Source: JADLCX01 sp964630785 | Lineage (GTDB): Bacteria > Planctomycetota > Phycisphaerae > Phycisphaerales > UBA1924 | Assembly (NCBI GenBank): GCA_964630785.1 | Contig: CAZVZG010000001.1 | Span: forward strand, 1-64,000 | Direction: 5' to 3' | DNA length: 64,000 nucleotides | In this document: positions 1-11,817 of the stretch, piece by piece | Numbering within the stretch: the first letter of the stretch is position 1 | Layout of the letters: each line of letters starts with the position of its first letter | Position numbers and translations under genes: made by a program | The notes under the pieces: model-generated | The model's database searches: none | What the model saw: only the letters and a program-made list of their open reading frames with translations | Told to the model about the DNA's origin: nothing

Positions 1-223
1 CCCCGTCATGCACAGTCCGCAGGCATCCCCGCGGCTCGGCGAGCACCGTCCAGCGCGACCAGCGAGCGGCCCGCGGGTCGGCGCCGGGGTCCGCCGACCA
101 CAGCGCGGCCAGCGCCCGGACCGCCGGCCAGGCGCGCAGCGCCTCCAACGGATCGATCCCCGCGCCGATCCGGCGGCACAGCGCGGGTGGAGACTGCGGG
201 ATGGAAGCGGCGCGAGCGGTCAA
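1..223 (-). CDS. N-terminal fragment of a chorismate-binding enzyme (PabB/TrpE-like), cut by the left edge
   Basis: The frame runs off the left edge, so only about 74 N-terminal codons are visible. They contain a DPLEAL stretch followed by ARWSRWTVLAEP, wording that resembles the N-terminal region of aminodeoxychorismate or anthranilate synthase component I, enzymes that aminate chorismate in folate or tryptophan synthesis. The fragment is too short to prove this. I chose TTG 223 as start because a TACCAT box ends exactly six bases upstream, the leaderless arrangement that recurs in this window; TTG 247 is the alternative. In-frame stops at 287-292 close the frame upstream. It is divergent from the dikinase gene. 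Confidence 0.4.
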   Translation of the reverse strand, partial: MTARAASIPQSPPALCRRIGAGIDPLEALRAWPAVRALAALWSADPGADPRAARWSRWTVLAEPRGCLRTVHDG

Positions 224-229
224 GGCGGG

Positions 230-235
230 ATGGTA
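230..235 (-). promoter_or_regulatory. Leaderless-type -10 box TACCAT for the chorismate-enzyme fragment
   Basis: TACCAT read on the minus strand, six bases before TTG 223. No Shine-Dalgarno sequence is present. The same hexamer precedes arfB, cysS and a LptF/G permease gene in this window. Confidence 0.5.
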
Positions 236-287
236 CCGGCCGCACAAGAACGCCCGATGCGGAGTCGTTTTGTGGGACTGAGCGATC

Positions 288-339
288 TATCATTCGGGTC
301 CCCTGCGCCGATCGGAAACTACCCAAATAGGGGGTTTCC
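288..339 (+). promoter_or_regulatory. Candidate promoter and leader hairpin for pyruvate phosphate dikinase
   Basis: A TATCAT box (288-293, five of six matches to TATAAT, identical to the pyrE box) lies about 140 bases before the dikinase ATG. No good -35 is visible. Downstream, GGAAAC (314-319) pairs with GTTTCC (334-339), with CCC and GGG inside, giving a hairpin in the presumed leader or an operator-like inverted repeat. Confidence 0.35.
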
Positions 340-430
340 AGCGGGGACGTTTTCCAGAAGCCTTACCGGACGAACTCCTGACAATCCTCTTTCAGGCGGC
401 TTCGCCCGGGCAGATCGAGGTATCCAAACG

Positions 431-3199
<2,769 letters not shown>

Positions 3200-3259
3200 C
3201 GCCCCCTCCTCCCCCCGAAGTTCCAGCGAGCGGGCCGTCGCACATCCAATCAACGACTC

Positions 3260-3290
3260 AAGACGCCGCGGTCTACCGCGGCGTCTTTTT
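3260..3290 (+). terminator. Intrinsic terminator of the dikinase gene
   Basis: A perfect 12-bp stem, AAGACGCCGCGG with CCGCGGCGTCTT, closes a TCTA loop and runs into a T tract. It isolates the dikinase gene from the glycan cluster that follows. Confidence 0.9.
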
Positions 3291-3352
3291 CGTTCCACGC
3301 AGGCGGCGCCGGAATCTCCCGCCGACGCGCCGCTCCGACCGATACACCCCGC

Positions 3353-6097
3353 ATGTCCACCGCCCCCGCGGCCGCTGTGCCTGCGCCGAGCGCCCGGACC
3401 TCGCCCAACCCCGGAAACTCCGGAGCGGTCGCGACGCGGGCGGACGTTGTGCGCCTGGCCCGGACGGGCGGGCCGTGGGCGTTTTTGCCCGTGGCGCTGG
3501 GCGCGCTGCGGAACCACCCCGACGACCACGAGGTGCGGTTTCTGGCGGCCGCGGCGTTTGCACGCTTGGCGCTGGTGACGCCCGCCCGCGATCACCTGGC
3601 GTTGCTGCCGAGCGAGCTGCGGGCCGACGCGGGCGTGTCGGCCCTGACGGCGGCGATCGTCCGGCTGCCGGATGACCGGATCGCGCCCGCCACGCTCGCG
3701 GCCACATGCCGGGGCAACCTCGAAGCGCTCGCCGGGCGCGGGGTCGATCCGATCGACCTGAGGGGCCATCTGGGCGCGTGGGAGCGAACAGCGGGCGATT
3801 GGGAATGGTTCCGCGCCCATGACGGGAACCTGGTGCGCCGTCGGGGCGGCTCGCCCGCGAGTGTGAACGATCGCTGGCTCGGGCTGGCCGACCTCAAGGG
3901 GCAGATCGACGCGGCCACGCTGCCGCACGCGGCGGCGGATGCCAAGGGGCAGATCAAGCCGTACATCCTGGAAGGGATGGACCCGCCGTGGCTGGTGGAG
4001 CGCGTGCTGCGCGAGACTCCGGCCGCGAGCGACGGGTACCACGCGCGGGTGACGATCGTGCAGGAAGACCCGCTGGAGCTGCTTGACGGCCTGGCGCAGA
4101 CGGATCTGCGTCGGTGGCTGTCGGAGCCGCGGGTGAGCGTGATCGTCGGCCCGGACGCGGGCGGGGCGCTGTCACGCCGCTTGCTGGGGTCGCTGGATAC
4201 GCAGATCGCCGGCCCGGGCCTTTCGCTCTCGACCGTGCGGACGCCGGCGAACCCATCGGTGCAGCAGGCGCTGCAACTGGCGGGCCGTGCGCAGGTCATC
4301 GAGCAGCAGCAACTGCTCGCGCGGGTCGGGGCGCTGTACGCGGATCGGGATCGGGCGTGGTGGAGCCGGCGCTACGCCGCCGCACGCCCGGGAGCCCCGA
4401 GCGCAAGCTCGGGCGGTCGGCCAACGTTGCGGGATGATCGTGCGATCGGCGGCACGGCGGGGGTGGTCGGAGGGGTGGGGGGACGGGGGAATCACCCCGA
4501 GCTTGCGCTCGGGGCTCCCCGCGGGGATCGGGGCTTGCGGGTGCTGGTGCCTACGTGCCGGTTTTCGACGTACATCAAGCACGCCTCGGCGGACCTCGCG
4601 GCGGCGCTCCGGTCGATGGGCTGCGAGGCGCGGGTGCTCACGGAGCCCGACGACCACTCGCACCTCTCCGGCGTCGCGTACCTGCGGGCGGTCGCGGAGT
4701 TTGAGCCCGACCTGGTCGTGCTGATCAACTACGCGCGGGCGAACATCAACGGCTCGATCGACGGCGAGCCCGGCGCGCCGGGCGTGATCCCCGCGAACGT
4801 GCCGTTCGTGATGTGGGTTCAGGACGCCATGCCGCACCAGCTCGACGAGCGCGTGGGTCGCGGGATGAGCGAACTGGACTTCGTCGCCGGCAACCTGCGC
4901 GAGGAGCTGTTCTGGCGGTTCGGCTATCCGCGGGCCCGCTCGCTGGACGTGCCGATCGTCGCCAGCAGCGCCAAGTTCCATTGCGGCCCGGTTTCGGACG
5001 CGCTCCGCGCCCGCCACACGTGCGAGGTCGCGTACGTCAGCCACCACGCCGAGACGCCCGGGGCGATGCACGCTCGCAAGTGCGCCGAGGCGGCGTCCAC
5101 GCCCGGCCTGACTGAACTGCTCGAAGCGCTCCGGCCGCGGGTCGAGGCCGAGGCCGCGGTCAGCACGTGCGACCCGCTCTCGCTGCGCCTGCGGAACGCG
5201 GTCACGGACGCGCTCCGCGCCCGCGGCGGCGCGTCCGACGACCCGCGCCTGATCGAGCAGCTCATGCAGCTCTACGCGATGCCGATGGCCGATCGCGTGC
5301 TGCGTCACCAGACGCTGGCGTGGGCCGCGGAGACCTCGGATAGTCGCGGCTGGCGGCTGCACCTCTACGGTCGCGGATGGGAAACACACCCCACGCTGGC
5401 CCGCTTCGCCCGCGGCGAGCTGACGCACGGCGAGGAGCTCCGCGCCAGTTACCGGTGCGCCGCGGCCCACTTGCAGGTGTCGGCCCACTCGATCATCCAC
5501 CAGCGGATCATGGAGTGCGCGCTCGCCGGTGGGATGCCGATCGGGCGCGTGACTGAAGAGGACCTCTCGACGCTGGAGTTTGCCGCGGCCGTCGCGGGTG
5601 CACGCCGCGCCCACGCCGCGGAGCGCGGGCCGGATGTTTGCGGCCTCCGCCCGATCTCGGGCACGCGCCACCGACACACGGGCTACGCGATTGCGGATTC
5701 TCCGGAGGCGATGTCGCTCGCGTGCCTCCGCCAGCGGCTGGGAATGCGTGCGCGACCGAGGGAGGAGGATCAGCACGACGCGTTTGTGTGGATCAACTCC
5801 ATACATGTCGAGCGCCTGCTGGGGATCGATCCGCAGGGCGCCCCGCTGGTCGAAGCGCCGCGGGAGCGGATGCTCACCGGTCTGTGGCCCGATCCGGCCG
5901 ACGCGCTCTTCATCGACCGTGACGGGTTGGAGCAGGTCCTCGTTCGGGCGGTCGATGACCCCGCGTGGCGGGAGCACTCTTCGGACGCCCTGCGCCGGCG
6001 CGTGCTGGACCACTGCACGCACGGGTCCTTCGCCCGCCGGCTTGTCGATTTCATCGCTGACGGCCTGGGCGGCGATCATTCGGAGCCAGCGCCATGA
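3353..6097 (+). CDS. Large glycosyltransferase with CgeB-like C-terminal half
   Basis: A 914-residue soluble protein. Residues from about 392 onward resemble CgeB/glycosyltransferase-family-1-type enzymes: a Rossmann-like start (GLRVLVPTCRFSTYIKH), an acceptor-side domain, and a donor-side region near 670-740 with LYGRGWETHP and HQRIMECALAGGMPIGR, matching the pattern with the catalytic-region Glu-Ala segment. The N-terminal 340 residues are of unknown function and contain helical repeat-like stretches. Residues about 346-391 are a low-complexity linker encoded by an inserted palindromic element. It overlaps the next gene by ATGA, so it heads an operon of glycosyltransferase and methyltransferase genes. 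Donor and acceptor cannot be predicted. Confidence 0.7.
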   Translation: MSTAPAAAVPAPSARTSPNPGNSGAVATRADVVRLARTGGPWAFLPVALGALRNHPDDHEVRFLAAAAFARLALVTPARDHLALLPSELRADAGVSALTAAIVRLPDDRIAPATLAATCRGNLEALAGRGVDPIDLRGHLGAWERTAGDWEWFRAHDGNLVRRRGGSPASVNDRWLGLADLKGQIDAATLPHAAADAKGQIKPYILEGMDPPWLVERVLRETPAASDGYHARVTIVQEDPLELLDGLAQTDLRRWLSEPRVSVIVGPDAGGALSRRLLGSLDTQIAGPGLSLSTVRTPANPSVQQALQLAGRAQVIEQQQLLARVGALYADRDRAWWSRRYAAARPGAPSASSGGRPTLRDDRAIGGTAGVVGGVGGRGNHPELALGAPRGDRGLRVLVPTCRFSTYIKHASADLAAALRSMGCEARVLTEPDDHSHLSGVAYLRAVAEFEPDLVVLINYARANINGSIDGEPGAPGVIPANVPFVMWVQDAMPHQLDERVGRGMSELDFVAGNLREELFWRFGYPRARSLDVPIVASSAKFHCGPVSDALRARHTCEVAYVSHHAETPGAMHARKCAEAASTPGLTELLEALRPRVEAEAAVSTCDPLSLRLRNAVTDALRARGGASDDPRLIEQLMQLYAMPMADRVLRHQTLAWAAETSDSRGWRLHLYGRGWETHPTLARFARGELTHGEELRASYRCAAAHLQVSAHSIIHQRIMECALAGGMPIGRVTEEDLSTLEFAAAVAGARRAHAAERGPDVCGLRPISGTRHRHTGYAIADSPEAMSLACLRQRLGMRARPREEDQHDAFVWINSIHVERLLGIDPQGAPLVEAPRERMLTGLWPDPADALFIDRDGLEQVLVRAVDDPAWREHSSDALRRRVLDHCTHGSFARRLVDFIADGLGGDHSEPAP
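4391..4518. repeat. Pair of inverted palindromic hairpin units inside a coding sequence
   Basis: The left unit has stem CCCGAGC/GCTCGGG with a GCAA loop (4396-4413). The right unit has CCCCGAGC/GCTCGGGG with a TTGC loop (4495-4514). The two units are also reverse complements of each other over 23 bases (4391-4413 and 4496-4518), so the whole segment can form one long hairpin. The segment stays in frame and codes for a Gly/Ala/Arg-rich linker in the surrounding glycosyltransferase. Confidence 0.85.
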
Positions 6098-6939
6098 CCA
6101 CGATGACTCATCCCGCGCCCCCGGCATCACCGGTCGCAGACAACCCGCCGTCGATGCCCCGCCTGCGCCCCCCCGAGGAGTTCTGCCTGCCCGCGGGGTA
6201 TCGCCAACAGACGCTCGCGCACACACACGACTCGGTCCGCTGTGAGGGCGAGCCGGAGTACTGGAACAGCGAGCGCATCGCGGCCTCGGCCAGGTACCAA
6301 TACCACGTCTACCGCTGGGCGGCGGAACTGGTCCGCTCGCAAGGGCTGCGGTCCGTGCTCGACGTCGGTTGCGGCCCGGGCACCAAGCTCACCCGACTCA
6401 TCGCGCCGGTGTGCGCCGAAATCGAAGGCGTTGACCAGCCCTCGGGCGTGGACGCGGCCCGGCGCTCGCGCGCGGCGGGGAGATACACCGAGGTCGATCT
6501 GGAACGGCCGTGTTCGGTGGTCGCGTGGCGGACGTTCGACCTGATCATCTGTGCCGACGTGCTGGAGCACCTGATCGACCCCGACCCCGCGATCGAGATG
6601 ATGGAGAGGTTCGCGACGCCGCGGACGCTGCTGGTGATCTCTACCCCCGATCGGGCCCGGCTGCGCGGGCGCGGGTGCATGGAGTCGAACAAGCCCGAGC
6701 ATGTGCGAGAGTGGACCGCGCCGGAGTTCGCACGCTACCTGCGCTCGCGCGGGCTGAGCGTGTTGAGATCGCGCATGTTGCCGGCGGACGATGCGCCCGC
6801 GGGGGCCGGAGTCGGTCAGGACGTGCTGTGGCGGCTTCGCCTCGCCCGGCATTCGCCGCGGCGATGCCAGACCCTGCTGTGCCGAATGCCGAACGCGAAT
6901 CGACACGGACCCCGCAGCCCGTGCGAGAAAAAGGATTGA
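6094..6939 (+). CDS. SAM-dependent methyltransferase, class I
   Basis: A 281-residue cytosolic Rossmann-fold methyltransferase. Motif I is VLDVGCGPGTKL near residue 88, the acidic ribose-binding position follows in EGVDQP, and the post-II region reads DLIICADVLEHLIDP, typical of the Methyltransf_11/23 group. The gene starts at an ATGA overlap with the upstream glycosyltransferase, so the two are translationally coupled. In this context it probably methylates a sugar or sugar-linked substrate of the glycan cluster, but the substrate is not visible. The last 25 residues are basic and low in conservation features. Confidence 0.8.
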   Translation: MTTMTHPAPPASPVADNPPSMPRLRPPEEFCLPAGYRQQTLAHTHDSVRCEGEPEYWNSERIAASARYQYHVYRWAAELVRSQGLRSVLDVGCGPGTKLTRLIAPVCAEIEGVDQPSGVDAARRSRAAGRYTEVDLERPCSVVAWRTFDLIICADVLEHLIDPDPAIEMMERFATPRTLLVISTPDRARLRGRGCMESNKPEHVREWTAPEFARYLRSRGLSVLRSRMLPADDAPAGAGVGQDVLWRLRLARHSPRRCQTLLCRMPNANRHGPRSPCEKKD

Positions 6940-6943
6940 GGCC

Positions 6944-7795
6944 ATGCCCAACACCCAAACGCCATCCCGCGCCGCGGTCACAACCGAGCCCGCTCCACCG
7001 CCCCTGCCTCAGCCGCCCCGGGTGCCACCCGAGCTGGAGGTGCGGTTCCCGCGCGAGCTGCTCGACGCCGACCCCGCGGTCGCGGCCGAGGCGTTCGCCC
7101 GCGCCCTGCGCGGCTACGCCCGACGGCTGAAGACACCCGAACAACAGGCCCGCTTCTGCATGCTCGCCGACACGCCGCTGTACGAGGCCATCGACACCAC
7201 GGTCGTGGAGGCGTACGGCGGCGTGCACCCCAAGCACTGGTTGACGAAGTACCACGACTTCTTCGTCGATCGCATCCACGCGGGCGAGCACGCGATCGAT
7301 CTGGGATGCGGGATCGGGATGGTCGCCGCGTCGATGGCGGAGCGGGCGGGGTCCGGGTCGGGCTCGGTGCGTGTGACCGGCGTGGACTGGTCGTCGCATA
7401 ACCTGGGCATGGCCCGCCAGATCGCGGCCCGGCGAAAGCTGGCCGACCGCCTGAACTACGAGCACGCGGACATCTGCCGCACGCGCGTGCCGGGCCGGTT
7501 CGACGCGATCATCCTCTCCAACGTGCTCGAGCACATCACCGACCGGCCCGCGCGCCTGCGGATGTGGACGGAGTGGTACCGGCCCCAACGGGTGCTCATC
7601 CGCGTGCCCGCGTTCGATCGCGACTGGCAGACCGCGCTCAAGAAGGACCTGGGCATCGACTCGCGCAGCGACCCCACGCACGAGACTGAATACACCGAAG
7701 AGCAGGTGCGGGCGGAACTGGCCGAGGGCGGCCTGAAGATCAACGAGCTCATCATCCGCTGGGGTGAATACTGGGCGCACGCGACGCCGGCCTGA
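6944..7795 (+). CDS. SAM-dependent methyltransferase, class I
   Basis: A 283-residue methyltransferase starting at ATG 6944, four bases after the previous stop and preceded by AAGGATTGAGG. Motif I is AIDLGCGIGMVAASMA near residue 117; the catalytic-fold strand reads FDAIILSNVLEHITD. Before the fold lies a Pro-rich N-terminus and a helical segment with GYARRLKTPEQQARF. A similar YARRL segment ends the glycosyltransferase at 15163-16590, suggesting a shared interaction module. It is the third gene of the operon beginning at 3353. Likely role: modification of a glycan or its precursor; the substrate is unknown. Confidence 0.78.
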   Translation: MPNTQTPSRAAVTTEPAPPPLPQPPRVPPELEVRFPRELLDADPAVAAEAFARALRGYARRLKTPEQQARFCMLADTPLYEAIDTTVVEAYGGVHPKHWLTKYHDFFVDRIHAGEHAIDLGCGIGMVAASMAERAGSGSGSVRVTGVDWSSHNLGMARQIAARRKLADRLNYEHADICRTRVPGRFDAIILSNVLEHITDRPARLRMWTEWYRPQRVLIRVPAFDRDWQTALKKDLGIDSRSDPTHETEYTEEQVRAELAEGGLKINELIIRWGEYWAHATPA

Positions 7796-7831
7796 GATTG
7801 TTCAACGGTTCCCCCCCTCACTCCTCCCCCC

Positions 7832-9826
7832 ATGTGCGGCATCCTCGCCATCGCCCGCTCACGGCCCACCGAAGGGCCCGTTCTGCTCGAGCGACCCTTG
7901 ACGCGGGCGATGGAGCGGCTGGCGCGGCGCGGCCCGGACGGGCGCGGCGTGTACGAATCGCCCGATCGGCGCGTGCTGCTGGCGCATACGCGGCTTGCGA
8001 TCCAGGACCTCAGCGACGCCGGGCGTCAGCCGATGGCCGACGACCCCGAGCGCCCGCGGGTCGTGGTGACCTACAACGGCGAGGTCTACAACGCGCCCTC
8101 GCTGCGGCGTGAGCTCGAACGCGCCGGCGAGGCGTTCCGCTCGACCGCCGACACCGAGGTGCTGGTGCGCGGCTACCTGCGCTGGGGTTTCCGTGGCCTG
8201 TTGGAGCGCGTGCAGGGCATGTACGCGCTCGTGCTGCTGGACCAGCGAGAACTGACGGCCCCGACTGTTTATGCCGCGGTGGACCACGCGGGGATGAAGC
8301 CGCTGGTGTTCTGGTTCGACCACGGCGAACGCCGGGGGCTACGGGGGGGTGGAAGCATCGCGATTGCCTCGGACTGCGACGCACTGCTCGGCGCGCTGAG
8401 CGAGGAGCCGGGCTTCGACCGGCGGCTCGACGGAGCGGCGCTGGCGCACGTGCTGAGCGTGGGGTACATCCCCGCGCCGTGGACCGCGTGGCGGGGCGTA
8501 CGCAAGCTCGGGCCCGGCGAGATGCTCACGTGGCGGCCGGGCGGAATGGGTGCGCCGCTCGTCGAGCGGCACTGGCTCCCGCCGGAAGAGATTGAGGCCG
8601 CGGGCGCTCCCGACGCGCAGGAGGAGTTTGAGGCTCTGCTGCGGAGCGTGACCGACGAGCACACGCTCTCGGACGTGCCCGTGGGCCTGTTCCTCTCCGC
8701 GGGGCTCGACTCATCGTCGCTGGCGCTGGCGCTGGCCCAGGGCGGGCACGCGGACGGCATCACCGCGTGCACGCTCAGGTCCGATGGTGTTGACCCGGCG
8801 ATCGACGAGTCGGCCACCGCCGCGGCCCTGTGCCGCTCGATGATGATGAGGCACCGTGTCGTGCGGTTCGACGCCGAAGACCTGGGCGCGACACTCGACC
8901 ACGCGGCGGGGGCATTCGACGAGCCCCAGGGCTTCACCGCCCTGCTCACGGCGGTACGGATCGCGCGCGGGTTGCGGCTGGGGTCGGGGTGCTCCGCAGG
9001 GGGAAGCGCGACGCGCGGACCGTCGGTGGTCATCGCCGGCGATGGGGGCGACGAGGCGCTCGCGGGCTATCCGTGGCACGCGGCGGGCCTGCTCGATCAA
9101 CTCGCGCTCGCCGAACCCAAGGGCCTCGGGGCTTCCTCCGCGAAGGACACACGAGCACTCGCCGCGCCCGTCTGCGAGCCGGGCGCACGCGCTGCCGCGG
9201 CCCGCGCGCTGGCGGGTCGATCGTTCGTCCATCGCTACCTCTGCCGCGTGTTCCCGGGATTTCACCCGGCCGAATCGCGCTCGCTGCTGGGCGCGCTCGA
9301 GCCCGAGTACGACGAGGAGGTCTTCGCCGGCTGGCTCGCGCCGCTGGATGCACCGAACCTCCCCCACCCGCGCCGGGCCCAGCGGCTCGACGTGCTGGGG
9401 TTCTGCGCCGGCTCGATCCTGCCCAAGACCGATCGGGCGGCGATGAGCGTCGCGCTGGAACTGCGGGCGCCGTTCCTCGATCGGCGCGTGCTCGATCACG
9501 CGCTGTCGCGGGCGGTCGATCCGCGCGAGACCCAGGCCGGATCGTCGAAGCCTGCGCTCCGCAACATGCTGGCCCGCGCTGCGGCCGCCGGGCTCGTGCC
9601 GCGCGAGGTGCTCACCCGACCCAAGCAGGGCTTCAGCCTCAAGACCGCCGACCCGCGCACGTTCCAGAACCTCGCCGAGGCACGCTTGCCGGAAAGCCGG
9701 CTGCTACGCGACGGGATCGTGCGCCGGGACTGGTCCGCGTTCCTTCCTCAGGACAACGACGCGCGCGAGGTGCGGTCCTTCACATTGGCCGTGCTCGCGG
9801 CGTGGTACGAGCGTCGGGCCGGCTAG
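7832..9826 (+). CDS. Asparagine synthase (glutamine-hydrolysing) family amidotransferase
   Basis: A 664-residue two-domain enzyme. The start MCGILAIARS exposes the N-terminal nucleophile Cys2 of the class II glutaminase domain (to about residue 210), with RGPDGRG and YNGEVYN. The C-terminal synthetase domain has the ATP-pyrophosphatase loop LSAGLDSSSLALAL near residue 288 and GDGGDEALAGYPW. Such enzymes amidate aspartate, or sugar acids and other carboxylates when they lie in polysaccharide loci, as here behind glycosyltransferase and methyltransferase genes 36 bases upstream. Cluster context favours the second role, but sequence cannot decide. Small Gly-rich insertions occur before GDGGDE. 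Confidence 0.9.
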   Translation: MCGILAIARSRPTEGPVLLERPLTRAMERLARRGPDGRGVYESPDRRVLLAHTRLAIQDLSDAGRQPMADDPERPRVVVTYNGEVYNAPSLRRELERAGEAFRSTADTEVLVRGYLRWGFRGLLERVQGMYALVLLDQRELTAPTVYAAVDHAGMKPLVFWFDHGERRGLRGGGSIAIASDCDALLGALSEEPGFDRRLDGAALAHVLSVGYIPAPWTAWRGVRKLGPGEMLTWRPGGMGAPLVERHWLPPEEIEAAGAPDAQEEFEALLRSVTDEHTLSDVPVGLFLSAGLDSSSLALALAQGGHADGITACTLRSDGVDPAIDESATAAALCRSMMMRHRVVRFDAEDLGATLDHAAGAFDEPQGFTALLTAVRIARGLRLGSGCSAGGSATRGPSVVIAGDGGDEALAGYPWHAAGLLDQLALAEPKGLGASSAKDTRALAAPVCEPGARAAAARALAGRSFVHRYLCRVFPGFHPAESRSLLGALEPEYDEEVFAGWLAPLDAPNLPHPRRAQRLDVLGFCAGSILPKTDRAAMSVALELRAPFLDRRVLDHALSRAVDPRETQAGSSKPALRNMLARAAAAGLVPREVLTRPKQGFSLKTADPRTFQNLAEARLPESRLLRDGIVRRDWSAFLPQDNDAREVRSFTLAVLAAWYERRAG

Positions 9827-9840
9827 CGGTGACGCGATAC

Positions 9841-10848
9841 CTACGGCTTTACGGCCACCAGCATCACCATGTGCGGGCAGAACCGGCGGAACACCTTGGG
9901 GGGCTGCTCGATGAGCCGCGCCGCCCGCTTGCTCAGCCGCCCGAGCCGGCCGATCAATCCCCCTCCCCCCCCACCCCCGAACGCATCGGCCCAGCCGCGC
10001 CGGCAGTCGTAGCCGTCGATCTCGACCACGCGAAGCCCCGCGTCCTCGATCTGCCGGCGGATCTCCCGCGTGGTGAAGAAGAACTGGTAGAAGTCCAGTC
10101 GCGGGCTCTCGCCGTGCTCCGCGTCGGTCCGCGCACGCTCGCGCTCGACGATCGACTCGTCCGGGAACCCGCCGAACACCGATCGGGCCCGGCGCGCGAG
10201 GCTAAGCGAGGGCACGGTGATGACCGCCACGCCGCCCGGCCGCAGTGCTCGCGCCGCCTCGCGCAGGATCACCGCCCGCTCCCCGTCATTGAAATGCTCG
10301 ACCACGCCCATCGACAGGTACCCGCTGATCTCGCCATCGCCGTAGGGCAGCGATCGGACGTCGCCCACGCGGTACACGCCCTCGGGGTGGATGCGCCGGT
10401 TCTCGGCGATCGCGTTCTCGGCGAAATCGAGGCCCTCCACCCGGGCCGATTCGGCGGGGTCCGCTTCGGAGAACCGGCCCCACGCGCCCGGGTCCTCGTT
10501 GGCAAGCATCCGGATGAGGTTCCCGTTGCCGCAACCGGCCTCGACGATGACGCCCTTGCGCGGGAGTCGTCGCGTGAAAACGTCCTTGTACCACGCGGGC
10601 AGTTTGTAGCCGCGCATGCGGTACGGCGGGCTGACCAGCCAGGTCTTCTCCCAGAACTCCGGCGTCGCCGCGCCGGTGCGGTACATGACCAGGCGCGTGA
10701 ACGGGCGGCCCGGGCGCGAGCGTCGGATGGCCGTGCGCACGGGCAGCGCGGCCAGCCACCGCTCCGCCTCGGCCTTGCGTGCATCCGCCGAATCGGCCGC
10801 CGGGCGAACGGGTACCGACGTGCGTGGGGCCGCTGCGATCGTGCTCAT
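9841..10848 (-). CDS. SAM-dependent methyltransferase, class I
   Basis: A 335-residue methyltransferase. Motif I is VIVEAGCGNGNLI near residues 101-113; the second acidic site lies in EGLDFAENAI, followed by GYLSMGVVEHFND and a RPGGVAVITVPS strand. A Gly-rich linker sits near residue 285. It is the last gene of a minus-strand operon (13320 to 9841) with two GT2-type glycosyltransferases and a GT-A-like protein, and its ATG overlaps the upstream stop (ATGA). It converges on the amidotransferase gene with only 14 bases between stops. Substrate unknown, probably in the same glycan pathway. Confidence 0.8.
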   Translation of the reverse strand: MSTIAAAPRTSVPVRPAADSADARKAEAERWLAALPVRTAIRRSRPGRPFTRLVMYRTGAATPEFWEKTWLVSPPYRMRGYKLPAWYKDVFTRRLPRKGVIVEAGCGNGNLIRMLANEDPGAWGRFSEADPAESARVEGLDFAENAIAENRRIHPEGVYRVGDVRSLPYGDGEISGYLSMGVVEHFNDGERAVILREAARALRPGGVAVITVPSLSLARRARSVFGGFPDESIVERERARTDAEHGESPRLDFYQFFFTTREIRRQIEDAGLRVVEIDGYDCRRGWADAFGGGGGGGLIGRLGRLSKRAARLIEQPPKVFRRFCPHMVMLVAVKP

Positions 10849-11813
10849 GCCGCCTCCCTGCCGCCCTGCAACGCCTCGCGGATCCAGCGCGGCGTGCGAT
10901 CGTCGGCGGGCCAGTCGTGCGCCCGGATGAGGCGGTCGGCAAAGGCCGCGCCACCGTTCCCGTCCAGCTCTCCGGTCAGCTCCGGCTTCTCGCGCAGCCC
11001 GTGCTCACGCATCCGCCGATCGAACTCGGGCCACTCGCCGAACCAGTCGTAACCACGGGCCGGGCCCGCGGCGGCGTCGCGCACGCCGTCCTCGATCCCC
11101 CACAAGGCCACGCGGAAGTCGTCGTCGCCTCGCTCCGCGCCGCGACGGCAGAAGGCGGACAGGGCCGCGGCGTCGCCGTCGGCAGTCTCGCGCCGCCCGC
11201 GGAGTCTCATCTTCAGGTAGATGTGGCGGAACGACTGCTCAAAGTCGTGGGCCGCGAGCACGCGGGGCACGCCCTCGTAGCCGTGACCCTCGGCGGCCAT
11301 CGCGTGCACCACGGCCGACTCGGGCTTGAGTTCCGGGTCGGGCCCGCCCCCCTCCCCCCCGGGCGTGCGCTTGCCGATCAGGCCGCGAGCTCGCTCAAGC
11401 AGCGAGGCGCGGTAGACGTGCACGCCCCGGAACACAAACCCGCCGTAGAACTTGCACAGCATCAGTCCGGTGACTGTGAAGGTGTCGGGTTTCGCGCCCG
11501 CGCACATGGCCCGCAGGTGGCCCACGCCCCGGGAGGTGAGCAGCACGTCGGCGTCCATCCCCACCGCCCACGGCCGACCCGCGCCGGCGCCGATCTCCAG
11601 CGTGCGGCGAACGGCCGCGACGAACGGGCGCTCGTTCACCACCTCGATCTGCCTCTGCTCACCACCCGCCCGCACCACCTGCTCGCGCAGCGTCGCGAGC
11701 GCGTGCGCGTGCGTGCGCTCTCCCGCGCCACGCACAACGAAGGTGATATCCGTTACGGGCACAGCGTCGCTCGGGGGCGTGGGTCCGCCGACAGAGCTTC
11801 GGTTGCTCGTCAT
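10845..11813 (-). CDS. Putative GT-A-fold glycosyltransferase
   Basis: A 322-residue protein. ATG 11813 lies four bases after the upstream stop. It opens with DITFVVRGAGERTHAHALATL, a beta strand and helix like a GT-A nucleotide-sugar fold, and carries a metal-binding-style DADV motif at about residues 87-90 (VGMDADVLL). I do not recognise a named family, so the glycosyltransferase call rests on the DxD motif, the fold-like start and placement between clear glycosyltransferase and methyltransferase genes. The C-terminal half (FEQSFRHIYLKMRLRG onward) has no motif I recognise. Confidence 0.5.
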   Translation of the reverse strand: MTSNRSSVGGPTPPSDAVPVTDITFVVRGAGERTHAHALATLREQVVRAGGEQRQIEVVNERPFVAAVRRTLEIGAGAGRPWAVGMDADVLLTSRGVGHLRAMCAGAKPDTFTVTGLMLCKFYGGFVFRGVHVYRASLLERARGLIGKRTPGGEGGGPDPELKPESAVVHAMAAEGHGYEGVPRVLAAHDFEQSFRHIYLKMRLRGRRETADGDAAALSAFCRRGAERGDDDFRVALWGIEDGVRDAAAGPARGYDWFGEWPEFDRRMREHGLREKPELTGELDGNGGAAFADRLIRAHDWPADDRTPRWIREALQGGREAA

Positions 11814-11817
11814 GCGC

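Noticed and set aside
8..430. N-terminal extension of the dikinase to ATG 8
   Set aside because: The first 140 codons read as non-coding and overlap the opposing chorismate-enzyme fragment; a Shine-Dalgarno sequence supports ATG 431.
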